Source: Fimenecus sp964527585 (GTDB taxonomy: Bacteria; Bacillota; Clostridia; Oscillospirales; Acutalibacteraceae). From it: 64,000 bases of DNA. The stretch covers positions 14,926-78,925 of the forward strand of contig CAZGPE010000007.1 in NCBI GenBank assembly GCA_964527585.1, read 5' to 3'. Positions 17,948 through 27,790 of this stretch are shown here, one piece after another. The position numbers and the translations under genes are program-made. The notes under the pieces are model-generated. The model was not told the origin of the DNA. It saw nothing but the letters and a program-made list of their open reading frames with translations, and ran no database searches. Position 1 is the first letter of the stretch. Each line of letters begins with the position of its first letter.

Positions 17948-19522
17948 TTAACCCCACATCAGCGAAGATGTGTCTGTCGGGTCGGGCGGAATTATCGAAC
18001 TGTATGTATCTTTATAATTGTTTTCGACATCAATTTTCCGCATTTTTGCCGATTTGATATTTCCGTTACCGTCTCCGACTACATACTGAGTCGGTTCTGC
18101 GTTCTCGGAAGTCTGATAATAAACTTGGATAAGATCTTCAAATCGTGTAAGTACATTATCCGAATACTTCTTCGTCGCTATCGAATAATCGAGAAAATAT
18201 TTCAGCAAATCAATTCCGTATTGGTTTTCGCTTTCGGAATTTTGCTTAACATCATCATCGAAATAGTAAACTTCACCTGCTGAAAATGCCTTGTATCTGT
18301 ATACGCCGACATTGGGCATTTCTATGTTCACATAAACATCTCCGCCGAAGAAAACTTTTCCGCATCTGCCGAGTTTATATGTACTGTTGGAATACGGATC
18401 GGCAACCGTTGAGGTTTCGGGATTGGGAGTTCCGAGAACAACTGTCGAAAATCTGTACTTTCCGGCAATCGCATCTCTGATTACTCCGACATTGCTCGAA
18501 AACTGCAAAATCGTGTTTCTGTAAAAACCGTAAACATAAATTTCTATATCGCCGTCTATTACAATGTTATTTCCCTTTAAGAAAACAATGTTGTAGTTTT
18601 TCTTTGTCGGAGTAACATCAATATCGGCATTGACAAACAAATTGTTAATTCCCACAAACGATACTATATTATCCTGATTTTCTTTCAGCGTAATTTTTCC
18701 GTTTTCGGGAGCGTTCAAAATCAAGTTGCCGGATGAATACGCCATTTTTGCGGGAGTCGATCTCGCACCGATCTCCAGCGTCATACTTCCCAAATGCTTT
18801 GTTTTCAGTGTAAGTGATGAAGGCAGATTTACCGTTGCGATGTTTGTATAGTTGGTGTTCGACACGGCATCAATAACGCCTTCGTTTGCTCCGTCATAGT
18901 CGTAAAATGTGCCGAGTGCCTGTATCGGCTCGGACATTGAAGCGCTTTGTGTCGAAACAACAGTATCCGTAATATCACCGTTTCGTATAGCGTAACCGTG
19001 GCTGACAAAAATCCTGCGTTTGTCTTCCATCTCCACCTCTTCTTCGGCAATTATTCCGGCGCCGTCGCCTTTTTCTTCGGTAGAAAGGAATTTACCGGTT
19101 GTATGTGAAATTTCGTTTTGAATTTCAACTTGATAGTAACCGATAACTTCCTTATCGGCATATAATTCCAAATCCGCTTCGGTTACATATTTATATTCGT
19201 TGGGAGATGTATCACGGTTCCAAATAAGATATATTTTATTTGTCTGTATAACATCTCCGTCATTGCTTGTATTGACAATAAACTGATCGACAGTTGTATC
19301 CGAACCTCTGTTATCAACGGCAAGCTGATAAGCATAAGCAACAGATTCAACACCGGCCTTTGCAAGATAATCCGCTTTTTTTCTGTCAGACAAAAATCTT
19401 ACCGACCTTAAGCTTGTCATTGTATAAGCATACATTGCCGTTCCCATAAGGGAAAGAACAAACAGCAACACAATAACCATTGTCAGCGCAAAACCGTTAT
19501 TTTGTTTAAGTTTTGTCTTCAT
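17948..19522 (-). CDS. Prepilin-like protein, 524 aa (PilX-like, no Glu5)
   Basis: The N-terminus KQNNG then FALTMVIVLLFVLSLMGTAM is a type III signal of the PilX/GspK kind, lacking the Glu at mature position 5. A Y-L-A-K-A-G-V-E-S segment near residue 55 matches the conserved 'A..A.aGve.a' stretch of PilX proteins. The remainder is a beta-rich extracellular domain. GspK/PilX proteins sit at the pseudopilus tip. I chose the ATG at 19522 because AAGGTGA lies 7 bp upstream; a GTG at 19531 overlaps that site. Confidence 0.82.
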   Translation of the reverse strand: MKTKLKQNNGFALTMVIVLLFVLSLMGTAMYAYTMTSLRSVRFLSDRKKADYLAKAGVESVAYAYQLAVDNRGSDTTVDQFIVNTSNDGDVIQTNKIYLIWNRDTSPNEYKYVTEADLELYADKEVIGYYQVEIQNEISHTTGKFLSTEEKGDGAGIIAEEEVEMEDKRRIFVSHGYAIRNGDITDTVVSTQSASMSEPIQALGTFYDYDGANEGVIDAVSNTNYTNIATVNLPSSLTLKTKHLGSMTLEIGARSTPAKMAYSSGNLILNAPENGKITLKENQDNIVSFVGINNLFVNADIDVTPTKKNYNIVFLKGNNIVIDGDIEIYVYGFYRNTILQFSSNVGVIRDAIAGKYRFSTVVLGTPNPETSTVADPYSNSTYKLGRCGKVFFGGDVYVNIEMPNVGVYRYKAFSAGEVYYFDDDVKQNSESENQYGIDLLKYFLDYSIATKKYSDNVLTRFEDLIQVYYQTSENAEPTQYVVGDGNGNIKSAKMRKIDVENNYKDTYSSIIPPDPTDTSSLMWG

Positions 19523-19549
19523 ACGAATCACCTTCCGTATATGTCTGAA

Positions 19550-21238
19550 TTAAACAATAACTCTCAGTATTTCCTCAATCGAGGTCTTTCCGTGCATTAC
19601 TTTATAAATACCTTCGTCTTTAAGAGTATGCATACCCTGTTTTATCGCAAGTTCTTTGATTTCCGCCGCATTTGCACGGTTAAGGATAAGTTGCTTCATT
19701 TCGTCTGTAACCGTAAGGAACTCGAATACAGCTTCTCGTCCTTTGTATCCCGTGTTGTTACAGGTTATACAGCCTTTCGGTCTGTAAAGAGTAAACTCAT
19801 CTTCGGGGTATTCATCAACAGGCAAATCGGGGAATATCTTTAACAACTCTTCTTTTGAAATTTTATATTCTTCTTTGCATTTCGGACAAAGGCGTCTGAC
19901 AAGTCTTTGTGCTAAAACACCTACAAGCGAAGATGTAACAAGGAACGGCTCAACTCCCATCTCGTTAAGACGGGTTACGGCACCCGGCGCATCGTTTGTA
20001 TGCAAAGTCGAAAGAACCATATGTCCCGTAAGTGCGGCTTCAACGGCGATTTTCGCTGTTTCACCGTCTCGGATTTCACCGACCATTACTATATCGGGGT
20101 CGGAACGCAATACCGAACGCAACGCAGCGGCAAAGGTCATACCGGCTCTGTTGTTCATTTGAACCTGGTTTATGCCTGCCATTCGGCGCTCAACGGGATC
20201 TTCAAGCGTGATGGTATTTTTATCATCCGAACTGATTTCCGCAAGAGTCGCATAAAGAGTTGTCGACTTACCGCTACCGGTAGGTCCGGTAACAAGCAAA
20301 AATCCGTACGGCATATGAATTGCTTTTTCAAATCTCGGAAATTGGCGCTTGGAGAAGTGAAGGTCTTTAAGCTGAACAACGCCTTGGCTTCTCTCAAGAA
20401 GTCTCATTACGATTTTTTCTCCGTAAACGGTAGGCATTGTGGCAATTCGTATATCAAGAGTTCTATCTTCAAACCTTACTGTCGCACGGCCGTCTTGCGG
20501 AATTCGTTTTTCGGCAATATCCATTCCTCCGAGGACCTTAACTCTGGAAACTACCGACGGAAAAAGTTTTATCTGATTTTGCATTACTTCCTGCAAAACG
20601 CCGTCAATTCTGAAACGGACTCTCATATGTTTTTCAAGTGCTTCGACATGAATATCGGATGCACCTGTTTTAATTGCATTGTTTATAATCTGGTTAACAA
20701 GCAATACGGCAGGCTTGTCGTCAATGGAAAATTCTTCGGAAAGATTTTGGTCATCGCCCGCATCATCTTCATCATAATTATCAAGCGACGAATTCATATT
20801 GGCGAAATTTTCAATCGCCGCCGTAAGTTCCATATCAGGAGCAACCAACGGACATATTTCAAGTCCTGTCATTAAATGAAGGTTATCAATCGTGATAATA
20901 TCGTTGGGATTTTTCATCGCCACGAAAAGTGTTTTATCCTCTTGATAGAGAGGGAGAATGTTATTTCTCAATGCCATTTCGGGCGTTATAAGGTTAGCGG
21001 CGGAAACATTTACACCGATTTCGTTTATCGAAACATATTTGTACCCTGTCTTTTTTGCGAGCATTTTAGCAATATCGTCTTCCGTGCAATACCCTAACTG
21101 AGTAAGAATTGTTCCGATAAGTTCCTTGCTGGTTTTTTGTATCTCCAATGCTTCGGCAAGTTGATCCTCGTTGATAATTCCCGCATTTACAAGCCTGGAT
21201 CCCATACTGCCGGGAATAATCAAATTATTGTTCGCCAT
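19550..21238 (-). CDS. pilB: Type IV pilus extension ATPase
   Basis: The 562-aa cytoplasmic hexameric ATPase drives pilus assembly. It has an N-terminal MshEN-like domain (about 1-145), then the GspE/PilB core with Walker A GPTGSGKST (318-326), the Asp box, Walker B (DPDIVMVGEIRDGETA) and the His box LSTLHTNDA. A four-Cys zinc module (CPKC and CITC) follows. The zinc cysteines separate it from PilT-type retraction ATPases. The ATG follows AGGGAG. Confidence 0.96.
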   Translation of the reverse strand: MANNNLIIPGSMGSRLVNAGIINEDQLAEALEIQKTSKELIGTILTQLGYCTEDDIAKMLAKKTGYKYVSINEIGVNVSAANLITPEMALRNNILPLYQEDKTLFVAMKNPNDIITIDNLHLMTGLEICPLVAPDMELTAAIENFANMNSSLDNYDEDDAGDDQNLSEEFSIDDKPAVLLVNQIINNAIKTGASDIHVEALEKHMRVRFRIDGVLQEVMQNQIKLFPSVVSRVKVLGGMDIAEKRIPQDGRATVRFEDRTLDIRIATMPTVYGEKIVMRLLERSQGVVQLKDLHFSKRQFPRFEKAIHMPYGFLLVTGPTGSGKSTTLYATLAEISSDDKNTITLEDPVERRMAGINQVQMNNRAGMTFAAALRSVLRSDPDIVMVGEIRDGETAKIAVEAALTGHMVLSTLHTNDAPGAVTRLNEMGVEPFLVTSSLVGVLAQRLVRRLCPKCKEEYKISKEELLKIFPDLPVDEYPEDEFTLYRPKGCITCNNTGYKGREAVFEFLTVTDEMKQLILNRANAAEIKELAIKQGMHTLKDEGIYKVMHGKTSIEEILRVIV

Positions 21239-21271
21239 CTAAAGTCAATCTCCCTAATATAAGTATATTTA

Positions 21272-21862
21272 TTATCTTGAAAATTCAACAACCACAATTT
21301 TTGCCGTTACGCTGTCGCCTTCCACGGTCATATTTATGGTATCTATACGCTTTATCTGTCCATCGTTAACGGTATCGTGGCAGAAAGAAACCACATCTGC
21401 GTATTTTCCCGTAACAGTAATGTTAACCGCAATCTGATTTACGCCTTTATCATTTGTTTCCGCTTCCGAAAATGTCATCTCGGTAAGGTTACAGTTATGC
21501 GATTCAACCGATTTTTCAAGGTCAATCATAATCTGCATCTGTTCAAGCGGCTCTTTCGAAATCATAACATCGTATTTTTCGATCTGCTCTTTATATTCGC
21601 TGCTTCGAGCCTGTAAAGCACGCAAATTGGCAATTGCAATCTGATTTTGTTTGTATTGTGTTTTTGTCTTTTCTATCGACTGCATTGTATTGTTTATGTT
21701 TTGAGTTCCGAAAACAATAAGCACAATAAGAAGAACGCAGGCAAGTACAATCACACCGATAACAACTCTGACATCGTCAAGCAGGTTTTTTACACTGCCT
21801 TTTTCTTTTTCGGCAGATTTGGAGGTTGTTTGTTTTTTCTTAATTACATCACTTAATGCCAT
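21272..21862 (-). CDS. pilO: Pilus inner-membrane assembly protein, PilO-like
   Basis: The 196-aa protein has a cytoplasmic tail, one membrane helix (about 34-54), a coiled coil and a C-terminal ferredoxin-like region, the usual PilO build. It starts 2 bp after pilN, and the pair should form the PilN-PilO heterodimer that links PilM to the periplasmic or wall-facing parts. Sequence conservation is low in this family, so the call leans on architecture and gene order. Confidence 0.85.
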   Translation of the reverse strand: MALSDVIKKKQTTSKSAEKEKGSVKNLLDDVRVVIGVIVLACVLLIVLIVFGTQNINNTMQSIEKTKTQYKQNQIAIANLRALQARSSEYKEQIEKYDVMISKEPLEQMQIMIDLEKSVESHNCNLTEMTFSEAETNDKGVNQIAVNITVTGKYADVVSFCHDTVNDGQIKRIDTINMTVEGDSVTAKIVVVEFSR

Positions 21863-21864
21863 AA

Positions 21865-22569
21865 TTATTTATCCTCCGCTTTTGTTGTTTGTGCGCTTGA
21901 AGCAGTCGGTTCGACTTTTGTGGTCTGAACCTGACCGTCATCGTTTGTAACCGCTTCGCCTTTTTTATCCGTTACCGTTTCATATACGGGAGCAGCCGTT
22001 TCAACTTCAACCGCATTTGACATACTCAAAGCGAGTGTAAATGTAACGCTCTTCCCGTCTTCCGCCGAAGTTCTCGTAATGCTTGTTGTTTCAACAAGTT
22101 TGATAAACTTCTGCATCTCCTCGGTTTTGAACAACTCGACATAATCTCTGTAGTCCTGATAGTCTTGAACCGTACAGGTAAGCACACAAATTCCGCCTGT
22201 AAACCAATTTTCAAGGTTAATCTGTGTTATTTGAACATAATCCGGGGTGATATTCGATACCGTAGTAAAGAACTCAACAGCCTCCGGATCCTGCGGAGTT
22301 ACGCTTTCAATCATTTCACGCACTTGAACCAATTCGTTGTAAATATCCTGATATTCACGAAGTGCCGGGAATTCGCTTTGAATAGCACTGTTTTTCTTTT
22401 GGAGAGTATTCAGTTTCGATTTGAGAATCTGTCCTTTAACCGCTACCCCGCCGTAAACGATAAAAAGACATACAAACACGACAATCGCAACTTTAGATAT
22501 TATTTCAATCTTTTTTCTGCTTTCCAGCCGATGTCGGTAACTGTCGGGCAATAAACTTACTTTGAACAC
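21865..22569 (-). CDS. pilN: Pilus inner-membrane assembly protein, PilN-like
   Basis: The 234-aa protein begins MFKVSLLPDSY, equivalent to the conserved N-terminal 'NLLP' peptide by which PilN grips PilM. A membrane helix (about 26-46), a coiled coil and a beta-rich domain follow, then a Thr/Ala/Lys-rich tail of about 45 residues. I chose the GTG at 22569: GGAGGG precedes it, the pilM stop lies 4 bp upstream, and the start places the conserved peptide at the very N-terminus. Confidence 0.88.
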   Translation of the reverse strand: MFKVSLLPDSYRHRLESRKKIEIISKVAIVVFVCLFIVYGGVAVKGQILKSKLNTLQKKNSAIQSEFPALREYQDIYNELVQVREMIESVTPQDPEAVEFFTTVSNITPDYVQITQINLENWFTGGICVLTCTVQDYQDYRDYVELFKTEEMQKFIKLVETTSITRTSAEDGKSVTFTLALSMSNAVEVETAAPVYETVTDKKGEAVTNDDGQVQTTKVEPTASSAQTTKAEDK

Positions 22570-22573
22570 TTGC

Positions 22574-23557
22574 TTAACCCTCCCATGCCTGAATCGCAAG
22601 ACCTATACAGCTTGCAAATTCGTTTAATACTTCACTGTCGAATCCGAAATTGCTGTTTTGATAAAAATCGGGAATAACTACGGGCATTTCCATAACCGTA
22701 TCTTTGATTATATCGCAAAGACGGTCCTTCTGAGGTGCCGTGGTGATAAAGAAAATCTTTTCAATCGGACTTTCGGGATTGTTCATCGCATAATAACTTA
22801 CCGATGATGCCGTTTCGGAAGCAAGCATAGATCCGACTTCTTCTATATCCATTGCAAGCGTTTCTTCATTCGGTTCTGTTTTATAAAGATTTTTAACACT
22901 GTCTGCAACTCTGTCCGGAGTTGTTATCGAACGAACCATTGAAACTTCATCACCCTTTACGACAATAAAGTTAAGTAAATCGTCCGTCATATTCAAAACA
23001 GCAAATTTCTCGTCTCCTACAACACCGGCTTTAAGACCTCTGATAAGAGAAAGAACCGATGAGTCAACATCAATAACCTGCATTTTCGATGCGGAAAGAA
23101 CATTGATGTACTGTTCAATCATATTTCTTCTTGCGGCAACAAGCATTACATAAGTAACAGGTTGTTCTTCATCGTTTACGCCTTCACCGGCTATTACATA
23201 ATCTATTTCCATTTCCTGAATCGGAATAGGAATAAATTCCTGCGCCTGCAACAAGACCATGTTTCTGAGTTTGTCTTCGGGAACTTTCGGGAAAGTGGCG
23301 TATCTCATAATAACATTTTCATTGTTTATTCCGACAACCATATCCGTGCTCTTGAATCCGCATTTAGTAACAAGTTCGGTCAACGCTATATTAAATGCAT
23401 CGGGATCCCTTATAAAGCCTTCTTCGACTGTGCCTTCGGGCAGCGGAGTTTTTCCGCATCCGATAATCGAATATGTACCGCTTGAACGGGTAATTTCGAC
23501 CGCCCGTATCTCTCTTGAATCGACCTCAATGCCGATTATACTTTTCATTTTTGCCAT
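22574..23557 (-). CDS. pilM: Pilus assembly actin-like ATPase
   Basis: The 327-aa protein has an actin-like/FtsA-like fold: GIEVDSREIRAVEI phosphate-1 region, GINNENVIMR, QAQEFIPIPI and a second phosphate loop near VLNMTDD. PilM is a cytoplasmic ring component that binds PilN and contacts PilB and PilC. It lies between pilC and pilN as in most type IV pilus loci. The ATG follows GGGGGAG. Confidence 0.94.
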   Translation of the reverse strand: MAKMKSIIGIEVDSREIRAVEITRSSGTYSIIGCGKTPLPEGTVEEGFIRDPDAFNIALTELVTKCGFKSTDMVVGINNENVIMRYATFPKVPEDKLRNMVLLQAQEFIPIPIQEMEIDYVIAGEGVNDEEQPVTYVMLVAARRNMIEQYINVLSASKMQVIDVDSSVLSLIRGLKAGVVGDEKFAVLNMTDDLLNFIVVKGDEVSMVRSITTPDRVADSVKNLYKTEPNEETLAMDIEEVGSMLASETASSVSYYAMNNPESPIEKIFFITTAPQKDRLCDIIKDTVMEMPVVIPDFYQNSNFGFDSEVLNEFASCIGLAIQAWEG

Positions 23558-23571
23558 AAAGTCTCCCCCTG

Positions 23572-24774
23572 TTATGTGCCTGTTGCGGTAGTAGCCGTAA
23601 ATATCGGCAAATACAATGAAATAAGCATTACACCTACAAGTCCGCCTATTCCGATAAGAGCAATCGGTTCAATTATCGAACCGAGATTTCTCGACATTGT
23701 TTCGACATCTTCTTCGTAAAATTCAGCAACTTTATCAAGAAGTTCGGGTAAAGTACCGGATTCCTCACCGATCGCAATCATACCTGTAACCATCGGCGGA
23801 AACAGTCCGCTTTTATCAAGCGAATCGGAAATGGATTTACCTTCTTCAATATCTTCTATAGCCTTTTCCACTGCCTCGGCAAGCAATTCGCTTCCCGATG
23901 TGGGACCTGCACTCTGCAAAGCTTCAACTGCGGTAACACCGCCGGAAAGAAGCGTTGCGAGAGTTCGGCAAAAACGGGCAACAACCTGTTTTGTCATAAA
24001 ATCCCCAAGCAACGGCATATGCAATTTGTTACGCTCCCAAAACTTATGTGCGGGCTTACTTTTAACAATTGCTCTGATTATCAAAATAGCAACTACAACA
24101 ACCAAAATCCACAAATACCACTGCGTTCTCAAACTGTTGGATGCTGCGAAAATAAACTTAGTAAGACCTGTAATTTCGGTGCTTTCGGGGATCATTCCCT
24201 GGAAAATCGGAACCATTACCGCAAGCATTGCTATCAAAAGAACAATTGCGAATATGCCGATGTTTTTCGGATAAGAAACCGCCGATTTAATATTATCTTT
24301 AAGAGCTTTTGCTTTTTGCAACTGATTTGCAAGGCTTATAAGCGACTGTTCGAGAATACCGCCGACTTCACCGGTTGCTATCATCGCAACAAACAAGTCG
24401 TCGAAAATTTTCGGATACAGCGCAAATGCATCGGATAACGGCATACCGCTTTCAACATTTTCGGCAATATCGACAATCGCCGCCGCAAGAGTCGGATTTG
24501 TAGCCTGCTTGGAAAGTGTTGTCAACGCTCTTGTAACGGGGACACCTGCCGAGATCATAGCCGCCATCTGTCTTGAAAAAATTGCGACATCTTCTATCGA
24601 AACTTTTTTTCCGCCGGTCTTTTTTCTTTCGCTTATTGCTTTTTCTTTTATGTCTGTAACGATTATTCCGGCTTCACGCAATTTCGCCGTTGCGGCAGAC
24701 TGATTATCCGCTACAACTTCACCGTGGACATTCTGTCCCTGACGGTTCATGCCGTCATAAGTAAAGGATGCCAA
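23572..24774 (-). CDS. pilC: Pilus platform protein (GspF/PilC family)
   Basis: The 400-aa polytopic protein has two repeated T2SSF domains (about 65-190 and 270-390) and three membrane helices, including the family motif SGVPVTRAL and GGLVGVMLISLYLPIF at the end. It is the platform on which PilB and PilT act. The start codon is TTG (24774) with GGGGG eight bases upstream; no ATG lies close enough. Confidence 0.95.
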   Translation of the reverse strand: MASFTYDGMNRQGQNVHGEVVADNQSAATAKLREAGIIVTDIKEKAISERKKTGGKKVSIEDVAIFSRQMAAMISAGVPVTRALTTLSKQATNPTLAAAIVDIAENVESGMPLSDAFALYPKIFDDLFVAMIATGEVGGILEQSLISLANQLQKAKALKDNIKSAVSYPKNIGIFAIVLLIAMLAVMVPIFQGMIPESTEITGLTKFIFAASNSLRTQWYLWILVVVVAILIIRAIVKSKPAHKFWERNKLHMPLLGDFMTKQVVARFCRTLATLLSGGVTAVEALQSAGPTSGSELLAEAVEKAIEDIEEGKSISDSLDKSGLFPPMVTGMIAIGEESGTLPELLDKVAEFYEEDVETMSRNLGSIIEPIALIGIGGLVGVMLISLYLPIFTATTATGT

Positions 24775-24792
24775 ACTTTTTGCCCCCTTTTA

Positions 24793-25893
24793 TCAATAAC
24801 CCGATGACATAAGAAGCCGTCTGACTTCTTTTTCATCAACGCAGTATTCGATAACCGATTCTTTAGTAATTTTTTGTTCTCTGTAAAGTCTTAAAAGAGC
24901 CTGATCCATTGTCTGCATACCCTGCATTTGTCCTGTTTGCATTGCGGCATAAAGCTGATGCTCTTTTTCTTCACGGATAAGATTCTTTACAGACGGAGTA
25001 TCAATCATATACTCTACGGCAACACATCTTCCTTTTCCGTTAATCGTAGGAATTAACTGCTGTGAAATTACCGCTTTAAGCGAGTTTGCCAACTGCTGTC
25101 TTATCTGACCTTTTTGTCCTTCGGGGAAGGAGTCGATAATTCGTGAAATTGTCATCGGCGCAGTCTGAGTATGAAGTGTCGAAAAAACAAGATGTCCCGT
25201 TTCCGCCGCTGTTACGGCAATAGAAATACTTTCGGGATCTCGCATTTCACCGATCATAATCGTATCGGGGTCGTGTCTGAGAACCGTTTTGAGCGCATTT
25301 GCAAAACTATGCGTATCATTTCCGATTTCTCTTTGGCGAACCGTTGATTTTATATGAGTATGTAAAAACTCTATCGGGTCTTCAACCGTTACGATGTTCG
25401 TCTCGTATCTTTCGTTTATATACTTTATCATTGCCGCCAAAGTGGTCGATTTACCGCTTCCGGTCGGACCGGTAACAAGGACAAGACCTCTCGGCAAATT
25501 GCAAAGGCGTTTAACATCCGAGGGAAGTCCGAGTTTTTCAAGTTCGGGAACCTCAAACGGAATCGCTCTGAATACCGCCGCAAGTGTTCCTCTTTGAATT
25601 ATGATATTTCCTCTGAATCTTGCAACTCCGGGAACAGCGATTGCAAGGTCAAGTTCCCAATCTGTTTCAAGTTTCGTTCTTTGGAAATCGGACATAACCG
25701 AACCGAGCATTTTTTCAATGTCTTCGGGATTAAGTTTCGGAAATTCTTCCTGCCTCTTAAGGTCTCCGTTAATTCTGATGCACGGTTCTATTCCCGAAAC
25801 CAAATGCAAGTCGGAACCGCCGACTTCCGTTGTTTTTCTTAAAAGATCCTCAAGTGTATAAGGATATGAACTTTCTTTATCGGTGAATATCAC
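24793..25893 (-). CDS. pilT: Pilus retraction ATPase
   Basis: The 366-aa protein carries Walker A GPTGSGKST, the Asp box, Walker B (DPDTIMIGEMRD), the conserved AAETGHLVFSTLHT His box and a C-terminal AIRAG-like region. It lacks the zinc cysteines and N-terminal domain of PilB. Its presence implies retractile pili, hence twitching or DNA uptake. The start is a GTG at 25893, eight bases after GAGGGAG. Confidence 0.95.
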   Translation of the reverse strand: MIFTDKESSYPYTLEDLLRKTTEVGGSDLHLVSGIEPCIRINGDLKRQEEFPKLNPEDIEKMLGSVMSDFQRTKLETDWELDLAIAVPGVARFRGNIIIQRGTLAAVFRAIPFEVPELEKLGLPSDVKRLCNLPRGLVLVTGPTGSGKSTTLAAMIKYINERYETNIVTVEDPIEFLHTHIKSTVRQREIGNDTHSFANALKTVLRHDPDTIMIGEMRDPESISIAVTAAETGHLVFSTLHTQTAPMTISRIIDSFPEGQKGQIRQQLANSLKAVISQQLIPTINGKGRCVAVEYMIDTPSVKNLIREEKEHQLYAAMQTGQMQGMQTMDQALLRLYREQKITKESVIEYCVDEKEVRRLLMSSGY

Positions 25894-25972
25894 TAATTAC
25901 ACTCCCTCATAAATACCCAGTATGCTTTAGCACAAATCCATAAGCGGAAATTTTACATTTATAATAGCACTA

Positions 25973-26003
25973 TTGGGCGCAGGAAAAACTAACCTGCACC
26001 CAA
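25973..26003 (-). terminator. Hairpin between the PilQ-like gene and pilT
   Basis: TTGGGTGCAGG pairs with CCTGCGCCCAA (one G-U) around a 9-nt loop just after the PilQ-like gene. No T-run follows on the minus strand, so it is more likely a processing or partial-termination hairpin than a full stop. Confidence 0.45.
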
Positions 26004-26012
26004 ATTTTTAGT

Positions 26013-27734
26013 TTAAGATGCCGTATCCATCTCGTTAAGCAAGCCCTTAATATAATCTGTCATTTCGGGTGTTGCTTTAACATAAGTCGTGCAAGTATCC
26101 GCACTCATTCCCGTTCTGTCTTTATTTATTACATAAGTAAACTCTGTCGGAATTTCGGGATGTACCGAGCGCAAAGCTTCGATTCTCGCCTGCGCAATTT
26201 CTTTAGATGCCGTAACTTCAACCGCTCTGTTAAGAAGTTCGCTTGTTGTAGCAACATCCAATGCTTCAAGCAAAGAAACAACCTGTTCTCTCTTAGCATA
26301 ATCGCAATAAACAATGAGTGCCTTTGAAATTGTCGGATATGCATTTGTTTTTATTGTTACGCCGTCAAGTTCGATATTCTCAACTCTGTCGAGAATTTCC
26401 TGAGCCGTACAGTTTTGAAGATCGTAAACAAAGAATGTGTTTTCAAGTTTCATACTGTCGGCATAACTTTCGGTATCAAACTCTTCGACTTTGTTTTGTG
26501 CATTTGTAACTTCCGATTCCGTACCCATAAGCCAAAGTTTCTTTGTCATCTTATCGGGGCCGTAAACAGTTACTTTATAGGGGAAACTGTTAATAATTTC
26601 AACAGCCATCGTTCTGTCAATATAAGTAAGTTCGATTTCACGCAAGATATTTGTCGAAGTCGTTATCGAGGAATCGTCAGCCGTGCTGTCCGAAGAGGTA
26701 GAACCGGACGGAGTATTTGCTGTTCCGGAGCCTTCTGTTGTGTCTACAACCTCATCCTTCGAAGCACCGAGATTCGCTCCCGTAAGCGGTTTATCGACTA
26801 CCGCTTTTATAATATTTATATCGGAAAGTTCTTTACCGCTTACAAATGTATAAAGAGTATACGGTCTTGACGGAATAACGATGCCTGCATCAAGACCGAG
26901 ATTCGAAAGAAGTGTGCTGAATTCTTCGGCAGACAAATATGTAAGTTCGATTTCTTTGAAATTCTGAGCAACAAGTGCCGACCCGGGATTTATGTTGCTG
27001 CTTATATCAAGAAGATTTACAAGTTCATGAATTTTCGCAAGTTCTTTCGGATAACCGCTTATATAAACAACGGTTTCGTCTGTTTCGGAAACAACATAAT
27101 GCAAATCGCTCAATCCGAGTGCGTTAGCCTGACTTTGAAGAACACCGGCAGTGATATACTTGAGTTCGATTTTTGTCATAACGGTTTTGTCGATAAACTT
27201 ATCGTTAAGTTCGCTTGTAGTTCCGACAATAATCGTATTTCCGTCTTTAAGATACGAAAGACCGGCAAGTCTTGTAACATAATCAATCGCTTTGAGAGCC
27301 GACATCTGCTCAAGATTAACCGTAAGAGTTTCGTTGGATTCTCCGACAAATATTACGGTATATCCTGCGTTGCGGGCGATTGCCGAAAGCGCATCCTTAA
27401 CATTTGCTTCAGCAAGATTAAGCGAAAGTCTCGTCGAAACCCATGACGATGAGGTGTTTTCGGCAGTAAGCGGTATTTTTATAACTTTACCGGAAACGAT
27501 TTTATCTGCATCCGAAAGACCGTTGGCCGTCATAATGTCGCTGACCGAAACGCTGTAATTTTTAGCGATTCTCGTTAAAGTGTCGCCTGATTTGATAACA
27601 TAGTATTGATAATCGGAACTTGACTGTTTGTTAGATCCCATTACCGTCATCGGCAGCACCGCATTTGCAAGCAACACTATTGCCAAAACCGCAACCAAAA
27701 CCGATTTAATTTTTCTCTTTGAACTGTTGTTCAT
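26013..27734 (-). CDS. LysM plus secretin-N-domain protein without secretin barrel (PilQ-like)
   Basis: The 573-aa exported protein starts with a signal or anchor helix (about 10-33). A LysM peptidoglycan-binding domain follows (YVIKSGDTLTRIAKNYSVSV, about 44-90), then an STN-like domain (about 100-165) and repeated secretin N1-type ring-building modules, for example IELKYITAGVLQSQ and IELTYLSAEEFSTLL. Proteobacterial PilQ continues into an outer-membrane barrel; this one stops. In a monoderm it could form a wall-anchored ring guiding the pilus. It follows the PilP-like gene as pilQ follows pilP in proteobacteria. Confidence 0.8.
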   Translation of the reverse strand: MNNSSKRKIKSVLVAVLAIVLLANAVLPMTVMGSNKQSSSDYQYYVIKSGDTLTRIAKNYSVSVSDIMTANGLSDADKIVSGKVIKIPLTAENTSSSWVSTRLSLNLAEANVKDALSAIARNAGYTVIFVGESNETLTVNLEQMSALKAIDYVTRLAGLSYLKDGNTIIVGTTSELNDKFIDKTVMTKIELKYITAGVLQSQANALGLSDLHYVVSETDETVVYISGYPKELAKIHELVNLLDISSNINPGSALVAQNFKEIELTYLSAEEFSTLLSNLGLDAGIVIPSRPYTLYTFVSGKELSDINIIKAVVDKPLTGANLGASKDEVVDTTEGSGTANTPSGSTSSDSTADDSSITTSTNILREIELTYIDRTMAVEIINSFPYKVTVYGPDKMTKKLWLMGTESEVTNAQNKVEEFDTESYADSMKLENTFFVYDLQNCTAQEILDRVENIELDGVTIKTNAYPTISKALIVYCDYAKREQVVSLLEALDVATTSELLNRAVEVTASKEIAQARIEALRSVHPEIPTEFTYVINKDRTGMSADTCTTYVKATPEMTDYIKGLLNEMDTAS

Positions 27735-27790
27735 CGTTGTTTCCCCCTAAGAACACTTAGTAGTTTATATAAAGATATTTTTTACAGATT

